Positions 8,012-15,570 of a stretch of 24,450 nucleotides of DNA are shown here, piece by piece. Source of the DNA: Halieaceae bacterium UBA6060 (GTDB lineage: Bacteria; Pseudomonadota; Gammaproteobacteria; Pseudomonadales; Halieaceae); NCBI GenBank assembly GCA_002428935.1, contig DIYG01000022.1:16037-40486 (forward strand). Direction: 5' to 3'. Position 1 is the stretch's first letter. The number at the start of each line of letters is the position of its first letter. The notes under the pieces were generated by a model that ran no database searches, was not told where the DNA came from, and saw only the letters and a list, made by a program, of their open reading frames with translations. A program made the position numbers and the translations under genes.

Positions 8012-9171
8012 CAGGCTTCGGATTTACCGTTCCCTCGTGGTACATCGCCGGGCTGTCCATCGCGAAACTGTTCGGGGGTCAGTCCCAGGGCCAGGGTGGT
8101 GTCTTCGAACTGAAGTTCTGCCTGGAGGTTGAAAGCATGATGCGTGAGGCCATGCTTGTCCGTGATACTCACATCCAGCGGTTGACCCTGATCGCTGTCC
8201 GAGGCATCTCTGGACAACCAGCAACTTAGGCCTTGCAGGGGCTGTCCCATCAGCGGCAAGCCTTCCAACGCCTTGGCCGCTTCCGCCACGCGACTGACGA
8301 ACTCCGCGCTACCGTGTTCTTCATCGGCCGCCCCTCCGAAATCCCCGAGCATCACCTGTCCCGGCAGGGCCTTGTCCACGATACGGGCCAACTCAATGGT
8401 GACGTCGCCAACAATGTAACTGAACACCGTCGGGTTCACGCCCTCGGCCTGATAGAGCTCGTAGTGACTACCAATGTGAAAAGCGGCGCGAATCACCGGC
8501 ACGGTGTTACCGCGAGAGGCAGCGCGGGCCAAAGCGTTATCGGCCAACACCAGCAGTAAGAACAGAAAGAGTTCTTGGTCGGCCCGCGGATGCGCGTCTC
8601 GATTCCAAACGTAGTAACCATCACCCGTGGTGGTACGAGCAAAGTTGATATCAACGCCTCGCCCGGCGAGCTTGTTATAGGCCGAGTTCATGGAATAGGA
8701 CAAACTGTTGAGCTGGCTCGCCTGTTCAAAGGAGCTGAACAGGGAAAAGTCCGTGATATCGAACAACAGCACACCGCGCTGCTCGACGAAGCTCAAACCA
8801 TAGCGGCGGATGATCTGCTCAACGGCACCCATCACCGCCACGGATTCGTCCAGGGGATGTTCTAGTTTGATAAAGGTCGGTGAAACGCCCAGGCGCACTG
8901 CCACCGCAAACAACTCATCGCGACTTTTTCGACGGCGCCCGGAGATGAGGGCTCGTATGTAGTTTTCGTTCTCGTCGGCGGCTTCGGAGCTTTCCCGGTT
9001 CGCACAATAGTTACCAAGAAAGTAATGGGGCACAAAAATGACCAGCAGACCGCGCTCGTCCCAGCACCAGCAGAGAACGATATTTTGCCCGAGGCGCCAC
9101 TGCTTGCGCAGCGTGCTTTCCAGGCTGCGAAGGTTGCCCCGCTGGACAATGCTGATTGGGTCTTTACTCAC
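8002..9171 (-). CDS. Divergent class III nucleotide-cyclase-like protein with unassigned N-terminal domain
   Basis: The 389-residue product has no signal peptide or membrane segment, so it is probably cytoplasmic. Residues 132-280 resemble a class III adenylate/guanylate cyclase catalytic domain: GVLLFDITDFSLF gives candidate metal Asp 138, TTTGDGYYVWNR gives Asp 184, and VGDVTIELARI gives Arg 263 at the place of the transition-state Arg. Other positions differ. The base-selecting Lys aligns with Thr 180, the base-selecting Asp with Tyr 252, and the catalytic Asn with Ile 259. Activity may be lost or altered. Residues 1-125 (QNIVLCWCWDERGLLVIFVP, then a basic RRRKSRDELF stretch) and the C-terminal 100 match nothing I recognise. 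The start is GTG 9171, six bases after the hydrolase stop. The gene overlaps rsmJ by ten bases. The domain call is by motif; the function is unknown. Confidence 0.72.
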   Translation of the reverse strand: MSKDPISIVQRGNLRSLESTLRKQWRLGQNIVLCWCWDERGLLVIFVPHYFLGNYCANRESSEAADENENYIRALISGRRRKSRDELFAVAVRLGVSPTFIKLEHPLDESVAVMGAVEQIIRRYGLSFVEQRGVLLFDITDFSLFSSFEQASQLNSLSYSMNSAYNKLAGRGVDINFARTTTGDGYYVWNRDAHPRADQELFLFLLLVLADNALARAASRGNTVPVIRAAFHIGSHYELYQAEGVNPTVFSYIVGDVTIELARIVDKALPGQVMLGDFGGAADEEHGSAEFVSRVAEAAKALEGLPLMGQPLQGLSCWLSRDASDSDQGQPLDVSITDKHGLTHHAFNLQAELQFEDTTLALGLTPEQFRDGQPGDVPRGNGKSEAWWV

Positions 9172-9177
9172 AGGGAC

Positions 9178-10011
9178 CTAGTATGCACCGACGGTGGATG
9201 CACTGACCAGAGACGGAGACAAAGAATCGGCCTCGGTTGAGGCAGGTCCGTTCTCGACCGTGGATATCCAGGCAAAACCATCGCTCTGGGTGGCCCAATG
9301 GGTAATCGGGAGCAGGTCGGGAACCCTAGCGAGGGCGGCTTCCACGGCTTCCCGTTGATTATTTTTCTCACTGACATGGGCCACAATCAGCGCCTGTAAG
9401 CGATCGCGATCTACCCGTTGTAGAAGTTCCACCGCTTGTTCATTGGACAGATGCCCCCAGGCACCACCCACCCGCTGTTTCAGGGCCGGCGGATACGGCC
9501 CCTCGGCGAGTAACTGGCGATCGTGATTAAACTCGAGAAGCAGCAAATCACAGGCCTCGTAAGCCGCAATGACGTGGGGCGTAATGGACCCGAGGTCTGT
9601 TAGCACACCCAGGGTCTGGCCGCCGTGGGAGAAACAGTACTGCACCGGCTCTCGGGCATCATGGGGAACAGCTACGGCGCGAACTTGCATACCACCGATA
9701 AGGAATTCACTATCGGCATTGAAGACTTCTGTTTGGGGGCAACCCTCTATGCGCCCGCTGGCGAGAGTTCCGTGGGTCAGATAAACGGGGAGTTTGTAAT
9801 GCCGCGCCAGAGCCCCCACGCCGGAACAGTGATCCGTGTGCTCATGGGTAACCAGAATAGCCTCAAGGGATGCAAGATCGATGTCCTGCGTTGCGCTACG
9901 ACGCTGCATTTCTCTTAGGGATAGGCCGCAGTCTACAAGCAGGCGGCGGCCTCCCGCTTCTACGATCGTCGCATTTCCCCGGCTACCACTTCCCAGGGAG
10001 GCGATACGCAC
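9178..10011 (-). CDS. MBL-fold metal-dependent hydrolase (YycJ/WalJ-like)
   Basis: This is a 277-residue metallo-beta-lactamase-fold hydrolase. The start MRIASLGSGSRGNATIVEAG and the metal motif HEHTDH (residues 56-61), followed by VPHDAREPVQYCF, GVLTDLGSIT and LEFNHD, fit the YycJ/WalJ group, which has been linked to nuclease activity and cell-wall or DNA homeostasis in Firmicutes. The role in Gammaproteobacteria is not established. In Pseudomonas a similar gene follows dapA-bamC and precedes purC, from memory. Here the upstream genes match but purC is missing. The start GTG 10011 shares one base with the bamC stop (TAGTG), a classic coupled arrangement. The last 20 residues are serine-rich and probably not part of the fold. 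Confidence 0.88.
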   Translation of the reverse strand: MRIASLGSGSRGNATIVEAGGRRLLVDCGLSLREMQRRSATQDIDLASLEAILVTHEHTDHCSGVGALARHYKLPVYLTHGTLASGRIEGCPQTEVFNADSEFLIGGMQVRAVAVPHDAREPVQYCFSHGGQTLGVLTDLGSITPHVIAAYEACDLLLLEFNHDRQLLAEGPYPPALKQRVGGAWGHLSNEQAVELLQRVDRDRLQALIVAHVSEKNNQREAVEAALARVPDLLPITHWATQSDGFAWISTVENGPASTEADSLSPSLVSASTVGAY

Positions 10012-11051
10012 TAGTTGATATTGCCCTTGATAAGGGCCAGAAGCGCGAGTTGATCATCGCGCCCGAGGGCATCCGGGCCCGCTTCAGGCCGCAGGCGAAT
10101 CTCCATACGTTCTTCCGTGGCCTGCTCCATGGTGACTAGCAGCGGCACACCGACGGCGGGATTATCGTCGCCTCCACCAAACCAGCTAAACCAACCGGAG
10201 TCTTCCTCACCGTCCTCCCCCAGGTACTGGGCGAAGTATTCACCGGAGCTGCGATTCCGATCGGTGATTTCGAAACCCGAAAGATCCAAAGACCGAGCCA
10301 ACGATGCCCAGGCCCGATCGAAGGGGAGCTCGAGGACGATATAACTCATCCCGTTATCGTCTTCCGCCAGGGAAACCTTACCCGTAGCACTGATGGACTG
10401 CTCCGCCATCATGGACACAGGCGCTGTATCCGCACTGTTGGCGATGAACTGAGCAACACCGCGCAGCATTTCGCCTTCGAGTTCACTATCGTCGGACTTC
10501 GCCGGCCAGCTGTCCTCACTGCGGCGATGCATCTGCAACACGTGGAGTTCGCTGTTACCCCGCTGCACCCCCCGCTCTACGCGAAAGCGAAACCGTGATG
10601 GCTGGGTCTGCCCCTGAAGATCCAGATAGGTAGATTCAATGATGCCGCCCCTCGCGTTCATGTGGGCAATGTCGATATTGGCGGCCGAAAGAAAGCTTCG
10701 CAGCTGCGGCCAGAGCTGACCCGGCGCGATGGCAATCAGGGCCCAACTGTCGTCTCCCAGACGCTGAATCCTAACCAGCTGATCGGCATTCGCCGATACC
10801 AGCGGAGCAGGTCTGGGCACCCGATCACTATTACTGAACTGGGGCTCACTCTGAATCTCAGGTACCGAGTAGATTTCCGCAAGACTGGTGGCTTCACGCC
10901 CTTCCGGTAGCTCCATGGGAGGTAGTTCCGCGGCCGCGCGATAGTCATTACTGGTGTCGCGAAACACACCGTCGTCGCCAAACAGATAACCGCAGGCACT
11001 CACCGTAGAGACCGCGAGGGCGACAAATAGGAGTCGCAGCAGGGTGGTCAA
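10011..11051 (-). CDS. bamC: Outer membrane protein assembly lipoprotein BamC
   Basis: BamC (NlpB) is a lipoprotein subunit of the BAM complex that inserts beta-barrel proteins in the outer membrane. The 346-residue product has an export signal ending in STVSAC, so Cys 20 would be lipidated. After it comes the conserved GVFRDTSNDYRAAAELPPMELPEG-type segment that in E. coli BamC binds BamD. Two helix-grip domains follow: LGDDSWALIAIAPGQLWPQL in the first, and YIVLELPFDRAWASLARSL with SGEYFAQYLG in the second. The start is TTG 11051 inside the dapA stop (TTGA, four-base overlap), so translation is coupled to dapA. The dapA-bamC pair is conserved in Gammaproteobacteria, which strongly supports the call. 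Confidence 0.94.
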   Translation of the reverse strand: MTTLLRLLFVALAVSTVSACGYLFGDDGVFRDTSNDYRAAAELPPMELPEGREATSLAEIYSVPEIQSEPQFSNSDRVPRPAPLVSANADQLVRIQRLGDDSWALIAIAPGQLWPQLRSFLSAANIDIAHMNARGGIIESTYLDLQGQTQPSRFRFRVERGVQRGNSELHVLQMHRRSEDSWPAKSDDSELEGEMLRGVAQFIANSADTAPVSMMAEQSISATGKVSLAEDDNGMSYIVLELPFDRAWASLARSLDLSGFEITDRNRSSGEYFAQYLGEDGEEDSGWFSWFGGGDDNPAVGVPLLVTMEQATEERMEIRLRPEAGPDALGRDDQLALLALIKGNIN

Positions 11052-11920
11052 AGCTGGGCCTCCGCCAGAGCTCTGTCAATGGTCGCGGCAACGTCCCCTT
11101 CCGGCCATGTCATAGGCAAGCGAATTCCCTCGCCAATCTTACCCATCCGCGCCAAAGCATACTTCACGGGCATGGGGTTGGACTCCACAAACAGGGCTGC
11201 GTTGAGTCCCGCGAGCGAGGCATCTATGGCCCGTGCCACTTCAACCTCTCCGTCCATGGCGTGTTGGCACAGGCTTGCGACGCGAACCGGTGCTACATTC
11301 GCCGTCACGGAAATGTTTCCGACCCCTCCAGCCAACATCAACTCCATCGCCGTGGCATCGTCACCGGAGTAAACGGCAAACCCTGCCGGTGCCTCGGCAA
11401 TCAGGGCCGCGCCGCGAGAAACATCGCCCGTCGCATCCTTTATGCCAACGATATTCTCGACCTGGGCGAGGGCCAGGGCCGTGTCATTGCTTAGATCAAC
11501 GGCGGTTCGCCCCGGTACGTTGTAGAGTATTTGGGGAACAGCAACAGCGCCGGCGATGGTTCGATAATGCTCATAAAGCCCGCGTTGGGAGGGCTTGTTG
11601 TAATAAGGTGTGACCAGCAGACAGGCATCCACTCCCGCACCGGCGGCGCCGCGAGTCAGCTCAATGGCCTCTCGGGTCGAATTGGCGCCCGTTCCAGCGA
11701 TGACCGCGATGCGCCCAGCCACTTGCCGTACACATCGATCGACAACCTCAAGATGCTCGCGGACATCGATCGTCGCACTTTCCCCCGTTGTACCCACGGC
11801 CACCACCGCCGCCGTACCCGAGGCCACATGCCACTCCAGTAGCGAGTCCAGGGCTTCCCAGTCAATGCTGCCATCACCCCGCATCGGTGTTACCAGGGCA
11901 ACAATACTTCCTCTAATCAT
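11048..11920 (-). CDS. dapA: 4-hydroxy-tetrahydrodipicolinate synthase DapA
   Basis: DapA condenses pyruvate with aspartate semialdehyde, the first committed reaction of the diaminopimelate/lysine pathway, as a cytoplasmic TIM-barrel tetramer. The 290-residue product has GTTGES (residues 43-48, with the active-site Thr pair), LLVTPYYNKPSQRG, the catalytic Tyr 133 in ILYNVPGRT and the Schiff-base Lys 161 in VGIKDATGD. Length and numbering match E. coli DapA. The start is ATG 11920. It is the first gene of the minus-strand run dapA-bamC-hydrolase-cyclase-like-rsmJ-SDR. The 77 bases upstream separate it from a divergent gene and should hold its promoter, but no clear -35/-10 pair or lysine riboswitch is visible there. 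Confidence 0.97.
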   Translation of the reverse strand: MIRGSIVALVTPMRGDGSIDWEALDSLLEWHVASGTAAVVAVGTTGESATIDVREHLEVVDRCVRQVAGRIAVIAGTGANSTREAIELTRGAAGAGVDACLLVTPYYNKPSQRGLYEHYRTIAGAVAVPQILYNVPGRTAVDLSNDTALALAQVENIVGIKDATGDVSRGAALIAEAPAGFAVYSGDDATAMELMLAGGVGNISVTANVAPVRVASLCQHAMDGEVEVARAIDASLAGLNAALFVESNPMPVKYALARMGKIGEGIRLPMTWPEGDVAATIDRALAEAQL

Positions 11921-11997
11921 AGACTCGCTTCATAGGTGAAAGCGGGACGCAACGGCACCCCGGCGGGAACAGCATCTTTGAAGGCGAGCAATTATCC
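11921..11997. other. Divergent intergenic region between dapA and the DUF3806-type gene
   Basis: These 77 bases separate two divergently transcribed genes and so should carry promoters in both directions. I could not pick out a convincing hexamer pair for either. A TTGAAG at about 11976 resembles a -35 box for the plus-strand gene but lacks a good partner. The gap is too short for a full lysine riboswitch. Confidence 0.4.
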
Positions 11998-12660
11998 ATG
12001 ACAATACCCCGAACACAAGTTAAAGAAGGTTGCGTCACCATGGGCAAAGCAAAGGGTATTGCCGCCAGGCGGCCGTCTGTCGAACGGTGCGCCAGTGGTT
12101 TGACCGTAGACACTAGCGCCGGATCTAAGCCCACGGGCGGCCCCAGGCGCCCGCTCAGGATCTTGGCACGGGGTGCCGCCGTTCTTCTACTGGGGCTCTC
12201 CCCCCTGCTCAATGCCCAGTTGCTTGAAAATCTAGTCACGCCCCTGGAGGCCCTGGACCGCCAATACATGGACCTCCAGCGCCAACGGATCAACGAGCTC
12301 ACCCTGCGCTATTACGGTGGTCGCTGCTGTCGGATGGAAACGGAGCTTGATTATCTGCAGCGTCTTCTCGACGACCGCTACGTGGCTGCGGAGCAAACCC
12401 TTGAACTCCAGGCCATGGGCGTGTTGCTGGGAGACTTGTTGGTCAGCGAGTTGGACCTACGCTGGGTGGTCTACGAGGATGCCAAAGGCCGCAGTCGAGC
12501 CCTTCAAATTGATGACAGCGACAACTACCTGTTTCCCGTGACCATGATTTCGCGGCGCTGGGAGGTGGGTGACAGAATGTCCGTCGCCGATATCTATGCC
12601 AATGCCGTAGCTGCGGTGGAGTCCGCACGACCGCCCCTACCCTTTGAAGAGCCCCGCTAG
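11998..12660 (+). CDS. Exported protein with DUF3806-like domain, function unknown
   Basis: The product is 220 residues from ATG 11998, or 206 from ATG 12040, which has a GAAGG ten bases upstream; the choice is open. After an unusually long basic N-terminal region comes a hydrophobic stretch, ILARGAAVLLLGLSPLLNAQ, that looks like a signal peptide cleaved after NAQ, so the mature part is probably periplasmic. The rest (LDRQYMDLQRQRINELTLRYYGG, then QTLELQAMGVLLGDLL, LDLRWVVYEDAKGRSRAL, FPVTMISRRWEVGD and the final ADIYANAV) fits the DUF3806 pattern as I recall it: a Q-x-L-G-x-x-LG helix and a P-x-T-M-I strand. Two adjacent cysteines (GGRCCRME) are notable for an exported protein. It is transcribed away from dapA. 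Domain assignment is moderately sure and the function is unknown. Confidence 0.75.
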   Translation: MTIPRTQVKEGCVTMGKAKGIAARRPSVERCASGLTVDTSAGSKPTGGPRRPLRILARGAAVLLLGLSPLLNAQLLENLVTPLEALDRQYMDLQRQRINELTLRYYGGRCCRMETELDYLQRLLDDRYVAAEQTLELQAMGVLLGDLLVSELDLRWVVYEDAKGRSRALQIDDSDNYLFPVTMISRRWEVGDRMSVADIYANAVAAVESARPPLPFEEPR

Positions 12661-12666
12661 GGGTTC

Positions 12667-12694
12667 TCGACAGGTATGATGGCGACGCTAATAA
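12667..12694 (+). promoter_or_regulatory. Possible promoter before the MCE transporter operon
   Basis: In the 62-base gap before the permease gene, TCGACA (12667-12672) is one base from the -35 consensus, and TAATAA (12689-12694) lies 16 bases further. The -10 match is poor. A TATGAT (12675-12680) is the better -10 but has no well-spaced -35. The CCCCGCTAGGGG inverted repeat at 12652-12663 overlaps the previous stop codon and has no T-run after it. Confidence 0.22.
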
Positions 12695-12722
12695 GTCGAA
12701 TAATCCCTATCTGGGAAGAGCC

Positions 12723-13829
12723 GTGACCCCCAGCGTCGAGATCGATGAACACCAGAAGCGCTTGCGCCTTGGGGGAGACTGGCAGCAGCCATCTCTACCC
12801 GATCCCTCGGCGGTACTGCCGCTGCTTGAGAACCAGGCTGGCAACTGGCAAGCGGACGTTACGGACATCAGCGCCTGGGACAGTCGCCTCCACGCCCTGC
12901 TCCTGAGGCTCCACAGAATTCTGGCGCGACGGGGCGATAAGCTGGAGCTAACCGGCGCACCGGAAACCCAGCAACGCCTGTTTCATCTGGCCACCGCCGT
13001 TGCGCCGCCGACACAAGCGCCAAAAGAGACCCCGCCACTTCTCTCTATCCCCGCGCTTCGCGAGGGACTGACTCAGGTAGGGGAGAGCTTCCTCGACTCG
13101 TTGGCGTTCCTGGGTTCCGCTATCCAGGCCTTGTTCCGAGTCGTCACCGGTCGCAGCTCCATGCGTTTACGGGAGCTGGTTTCCAGCTGCTACCAGTCGG
13201 GCCCGGATGCCCTGCCCATCATTGTCCTCACCAGCGTTCTAGTCGGAATGATCCTGGCCTACCTGGGCGCTGCGCAGTTGCAACAGTTTGGCGCCGCCGT
13301 CTATGTGGCTGACCTCGTCGCCGTGGGCATGTTGCGGGAGATGGGCGCTTTGATGACCGCCGTGGTTATGGCCGGACGCACCGGCGCCGCCTATGCGGCG
13401 CAGCTCTCGACCATGCAGGGCAATGAGGAGATCGACGCCATCCAAACTTTGGGCATCGATCCCATGGAATTCCTGGTGGCCCCACGGATTATTGCCCTGG
13501 TCTGCATGATGCCTTTGCTGGTCATCTTCGCCGATGCCCTGGGGATCCTCGGCGGCGCCCTCGTAGCTGGCGGCATGGGCGTGACACCCCTCCAGTACAT
13601 ATCCCAGCTTGAGAGCGTCATGACCGTCACCCACTTTCTTGTTGGTCTAACAAAGGCCTTTGTTTTCGCCATGCTCATCGCCGTGGCGGGCTGTCGGGCG
13701 GGCATTAAGGCCGGGCGAAGCTCAGCGGCCGTTGGCCAGGCGACCACCGATGCGGTAGTCACGTCCGTCGTTTATCTGATCATTGCCGATGCGGCGATCA
13801 ATATTCTCTGTGAGCAGATGAGCATCTGA
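12723..13829 (+). CDS. MCE-type ABC transporter permease with N-terminal STAS domain (MlaB-MlaE fusion)
   Basis: This is the inner-membrane permease of a lipid transporter related to MlaFEDB. The 368-residue product has two parts. Residues 1-90 form a STAS-like domain (RLRLGGDW, ADVTDISAWDSRLHALLLRL, KLELTGAPETQQRLF) equivalent to the separate MlaB protein. Residues 110-368 form the MlaE permease, with several hydrophobic helices and the conserved stretch VGMLREMGALMTAVVMAGRTGAA followed by EEIDAIQTLGIDP. The start is GTG 12723, closely preceded by GGGAAGAG; the spacing is short, so the start is moderately sure. It is the first gene of a four-gene transporter operon, with the ATPase starting two bases after the stop. 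This STAS-fused form is known in Pseudomonas-type clusters and differs from the E. coli mla arrangement. Confidence 0.92.
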   Translation: MTPSVEIDEHQKRLRLGGDWQQPSLPDPSAVLPLLENQAGNWQADVTDISAWDSRLHALLLRLHRILARRGDKLELTGAPETQQRLFHLATAVAPPTQAPKETPPLLSIPALREGLTQVGESFLDSLAFLGSAIQALFRVVTGRSSMRLRELVSSCYQSGPDALPIIVLTSVLVGMILAYLGAAQLQQFGAAVYVADLVAVGMLREMGALMTAVVMAGRTGAAYAAQLSTMQGNEEIDAIQTLGIDPMEFLVAPRIIALVCMMPLLVIFADALGILGGALVAGGMGVTPLQYISQLESVMTVTHFLVGLTKAFVFAMLIAVAGCRAGIKAGRSSAAVGQATTDAVVTSVVYLIIADAAINILCEQMSI

Positions 13830-13831
13830 AT

Positions 13832-14605
13832 ATGGGGAACGCGGTTATACAGGTGCGTGATTTGGTGATGGCCTATGGCGAACGAGTTATCCAGCGAGAG
13901 ATAAGCTTCGACGTCAACGCTGGGGATATCTTCGTAATCATGGGGGGCTCGGGCTGCGGCAAAAGCTCTCTCCTCAAGCACCTCCTGGGGCTCCTGGAGC
14001 CGGCCGAGGGAAGCATCACCTATGGCGACACGAATTTCACCACGGCGGACCCCGTAACCCGACAGTTGCTTCGGCGACGCTGGGGCATCACCTACCAATC
14101 CGGTGGCCTTATAAGCGCCATGACCCTGGCAGAAAATGTTGCCCTACCCCTGGAGCAGTACAGCGACTACTCGGCGAGTGAAATCAGCGAAATCGTTGCA
14201 CTGAAGCTGGCTCTCGTCGGGCTGGACGGCTTTCAGAGCTATATGCCTTCGGAAATTTCAGGGGGCATGCGCAAGCGCGCAGCCCTGGCACGTGCAATCG
14301 CGCTGGACCCTGATATTCTGTTCTTCGATGAACCGTCCGCTGGTTTGGACCCCATAAGCTCTCGACGATTGGATGATCTGATTCTGCAGCTCAAGGAATC
14401 CACGGGCGCCACCGTAATCATGGTTACCCACGAGCTGCCCAGTATTTTTACCATCGCCAACAACGCCATATACCTGGATGCAGACAGCAAGCGGATGATT
14501 GAAACGGGCGACCCAAATTGGATGCGCGAACACAGTGAGCACGCCGTGGTGCAACAGTTTCTGCGCCGCGAAGCCGATACCAACGCGGCGGATCATGCGT
14601 CATGA
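13832..14605 (+). CDS. MCE-type ABC transporter ATP-binding protein (MlaF-like)
   Basis: This is the cytoplasmic ATPase that powers lipid movement by the neighbouring permease. The 257-residue product has a complete ABC cassette: Walker A GGSGCGKSS (residues 38-46), Q-loop TYQSGG, signature ISGGMRKRAALARA (142-155), Walker B DILFFDEPSAGLD (161-173) and the H-loop His 200 in MVTHE. The SGGM-R-KR-A signature and the FFDEPSAGLDP Walker B are typical of MlaF rather than importer or drug-exporter ATPases. The C-terminal tail (VVQQFLRREAD) resembles the MlaF extension that contacts its partner subunits. It starts two bases after the permease and its stop overlaps the MCE gene start by ATGA. Confidence 0.95.
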   Translation: MGNAVIQVRDLVMAYGERVIQREISFDVNAGDIFVIMGGSGCGKSSLLKHLLGLLEPAEGSITYGDTNFTTADPVTRQLLRRRWGITYQSGGLISAMTLAENVALPLEQYSDYSASEISEIVALKLALVGLDGFQSYMPSEISGGMRKRAALARAIALDPDILFFDEPSAGLDPISSRRLDDLILQLKESTGATVIMVTHELPSIFTIANNAIYLDADSKRMIETGDPNWMREHSEHAVVQQFLRREADTNAADHAS

Positions 14606-15570
14606 ATGAGCGCTCCAGTGGCCTCCTGGTGGGTGCCTTCGTTGTTGGCGCTCTGGTGATCGGCACCGCCGGCGCGCTGTTTGTCGCAGGAGGAGGCTTC
14701 GGCGCTGCCAAAAGTACCGTAGTAATGGTCTTTGACGGCTCGCTGCGAGGTCTCAACATCGGTGCGCCCATAGCACTTCGAGGGGTTACCGTCGGGCAGG
14801 TCACCGATATCGACCTGATCCTCGATGCGGCCCATGGCGAGGTCACCATGGCCGTGGTCGGAGAAATCGACCCCACGACCATGCGCCTTGAGGGCGAAGT
14901 CACTGAGTCTATCCACGACGAACTGGTCTCCCGGGGTTTACGGGCGCAGCTCAATACCCAGAGTCTGTTAACGGGCTTACTCTATGTGCAGCTGGATTTT
15001 CATCCCGGTACGGAAATGAACCTGCAGGAAGTCGACTCTCCCCACCCGCAGATTCCAACGATTCCCACGGAACTGGAGCAGCTACGGCAGTCCCTGGAAT
15101 CCATCGACTACGCTGAAATCTCCGAGAGCATTGACCGTATCGCCACGGGGCTTGATGCTCTGCTGAACGACCCGGACATGCAGGCCCTGCCAACTTCCCT
15201 TCGCAGTAGCGTGGCCTCCCTGGAGGCCGCCAGTAAATCCGTAACTCAGCTGGTTGAAGCGAGCACTCCCGCCCTCGTGGGCATCATTGAAGATGGCCGA
15301 GAGACCGTCGCGGCCCTCAACGAACAGATCCCCCAGATCGGCGTGCGCATCAACAGCTCCCTGGCCAGTCTTGAAGAAGCTCTGGTGTCCGCCAACGGCA
15401 CCCTGGCGCGTTTGGAGGCGGCAACGGCACCGGACTCGGCGCCCCGGCGGCAGATAAGCCAGGCCGTGCAGGAAATTTCCCTAGCCGCACGGGCTCTGCG
15501 CTCTCTCGCCAGAAGTTTGGAAGAGCACCCCGAAGCGCTGCTGCGCGGACGGGGAGCAACGGAACAATGA
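14602..15570 (+). CDS. MCE-domain protein (MlaD/PqiB-type) of lipid transporter
   Basis: The 322-residue product has one N-terminal membrane helix (about residues 8-30, LLVGAFVVGALVIGTAGALF) and then a single MCE domain (about 37-115) containing FDGSLRGLNIGAPIALRGVTVGQV, a signature closer to the MCE domains of PqiB-type proteins than to E. coli MlaD. The region from about 150 to 320 is rich in heptad-like helices (LEQLRQSLESIDYAEISESI, VASLEAASKSVTQLVEAS) and probably forms a periplasmic coiled-coil needle or stalk. In known systems MCE proteins form hexameric rings that carry phospholipid across the periplasm. It overlaps both neighbours by ATGA, implying strict co-translation with the ATPase and the lipoprotein. 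Confidence 0.93.
   Translation: MNERSSGLLVGAFVVGALVIGTAGALFVAGGGFGAAKSTVVMVFDGSLRGLNIGAPIALRGVTVGQVTDIDLILDAAHGEVTMAVVGEIDPTTMRLEGEVTESIHDELVSRGLRAQLNTQSLLTGLLYVQLDFHPGTEMNLQEVDSPHPQIPTIPTELEQLRQSLESIDYAEISESIDRIATGLDALLNDPDMQALPTSLRSSVASLEAASKSVTQLVEASTPALVGIIEDGRETVAALNEQIPQIGVRINSSLASLEEALVSANGTLARLEAATAPDSAPRRQISQAVQEISLAARALRSLARSLEEHPEALLRGRGATEQ

Noticed and set aside
11921..11997. Lysine riboswitch upstream of dapA
   Set aside because: The gap is only 77 bases, far shorter than a lysine riboswitch, and no matching conserved elements are visible.
12652..12663. CCCCGCTAGGGG as a terminator after the DUF3806-type gene
   Set aside because: The stem is only four base pairs, overlaps the stop codon and is not followed by a T-run.
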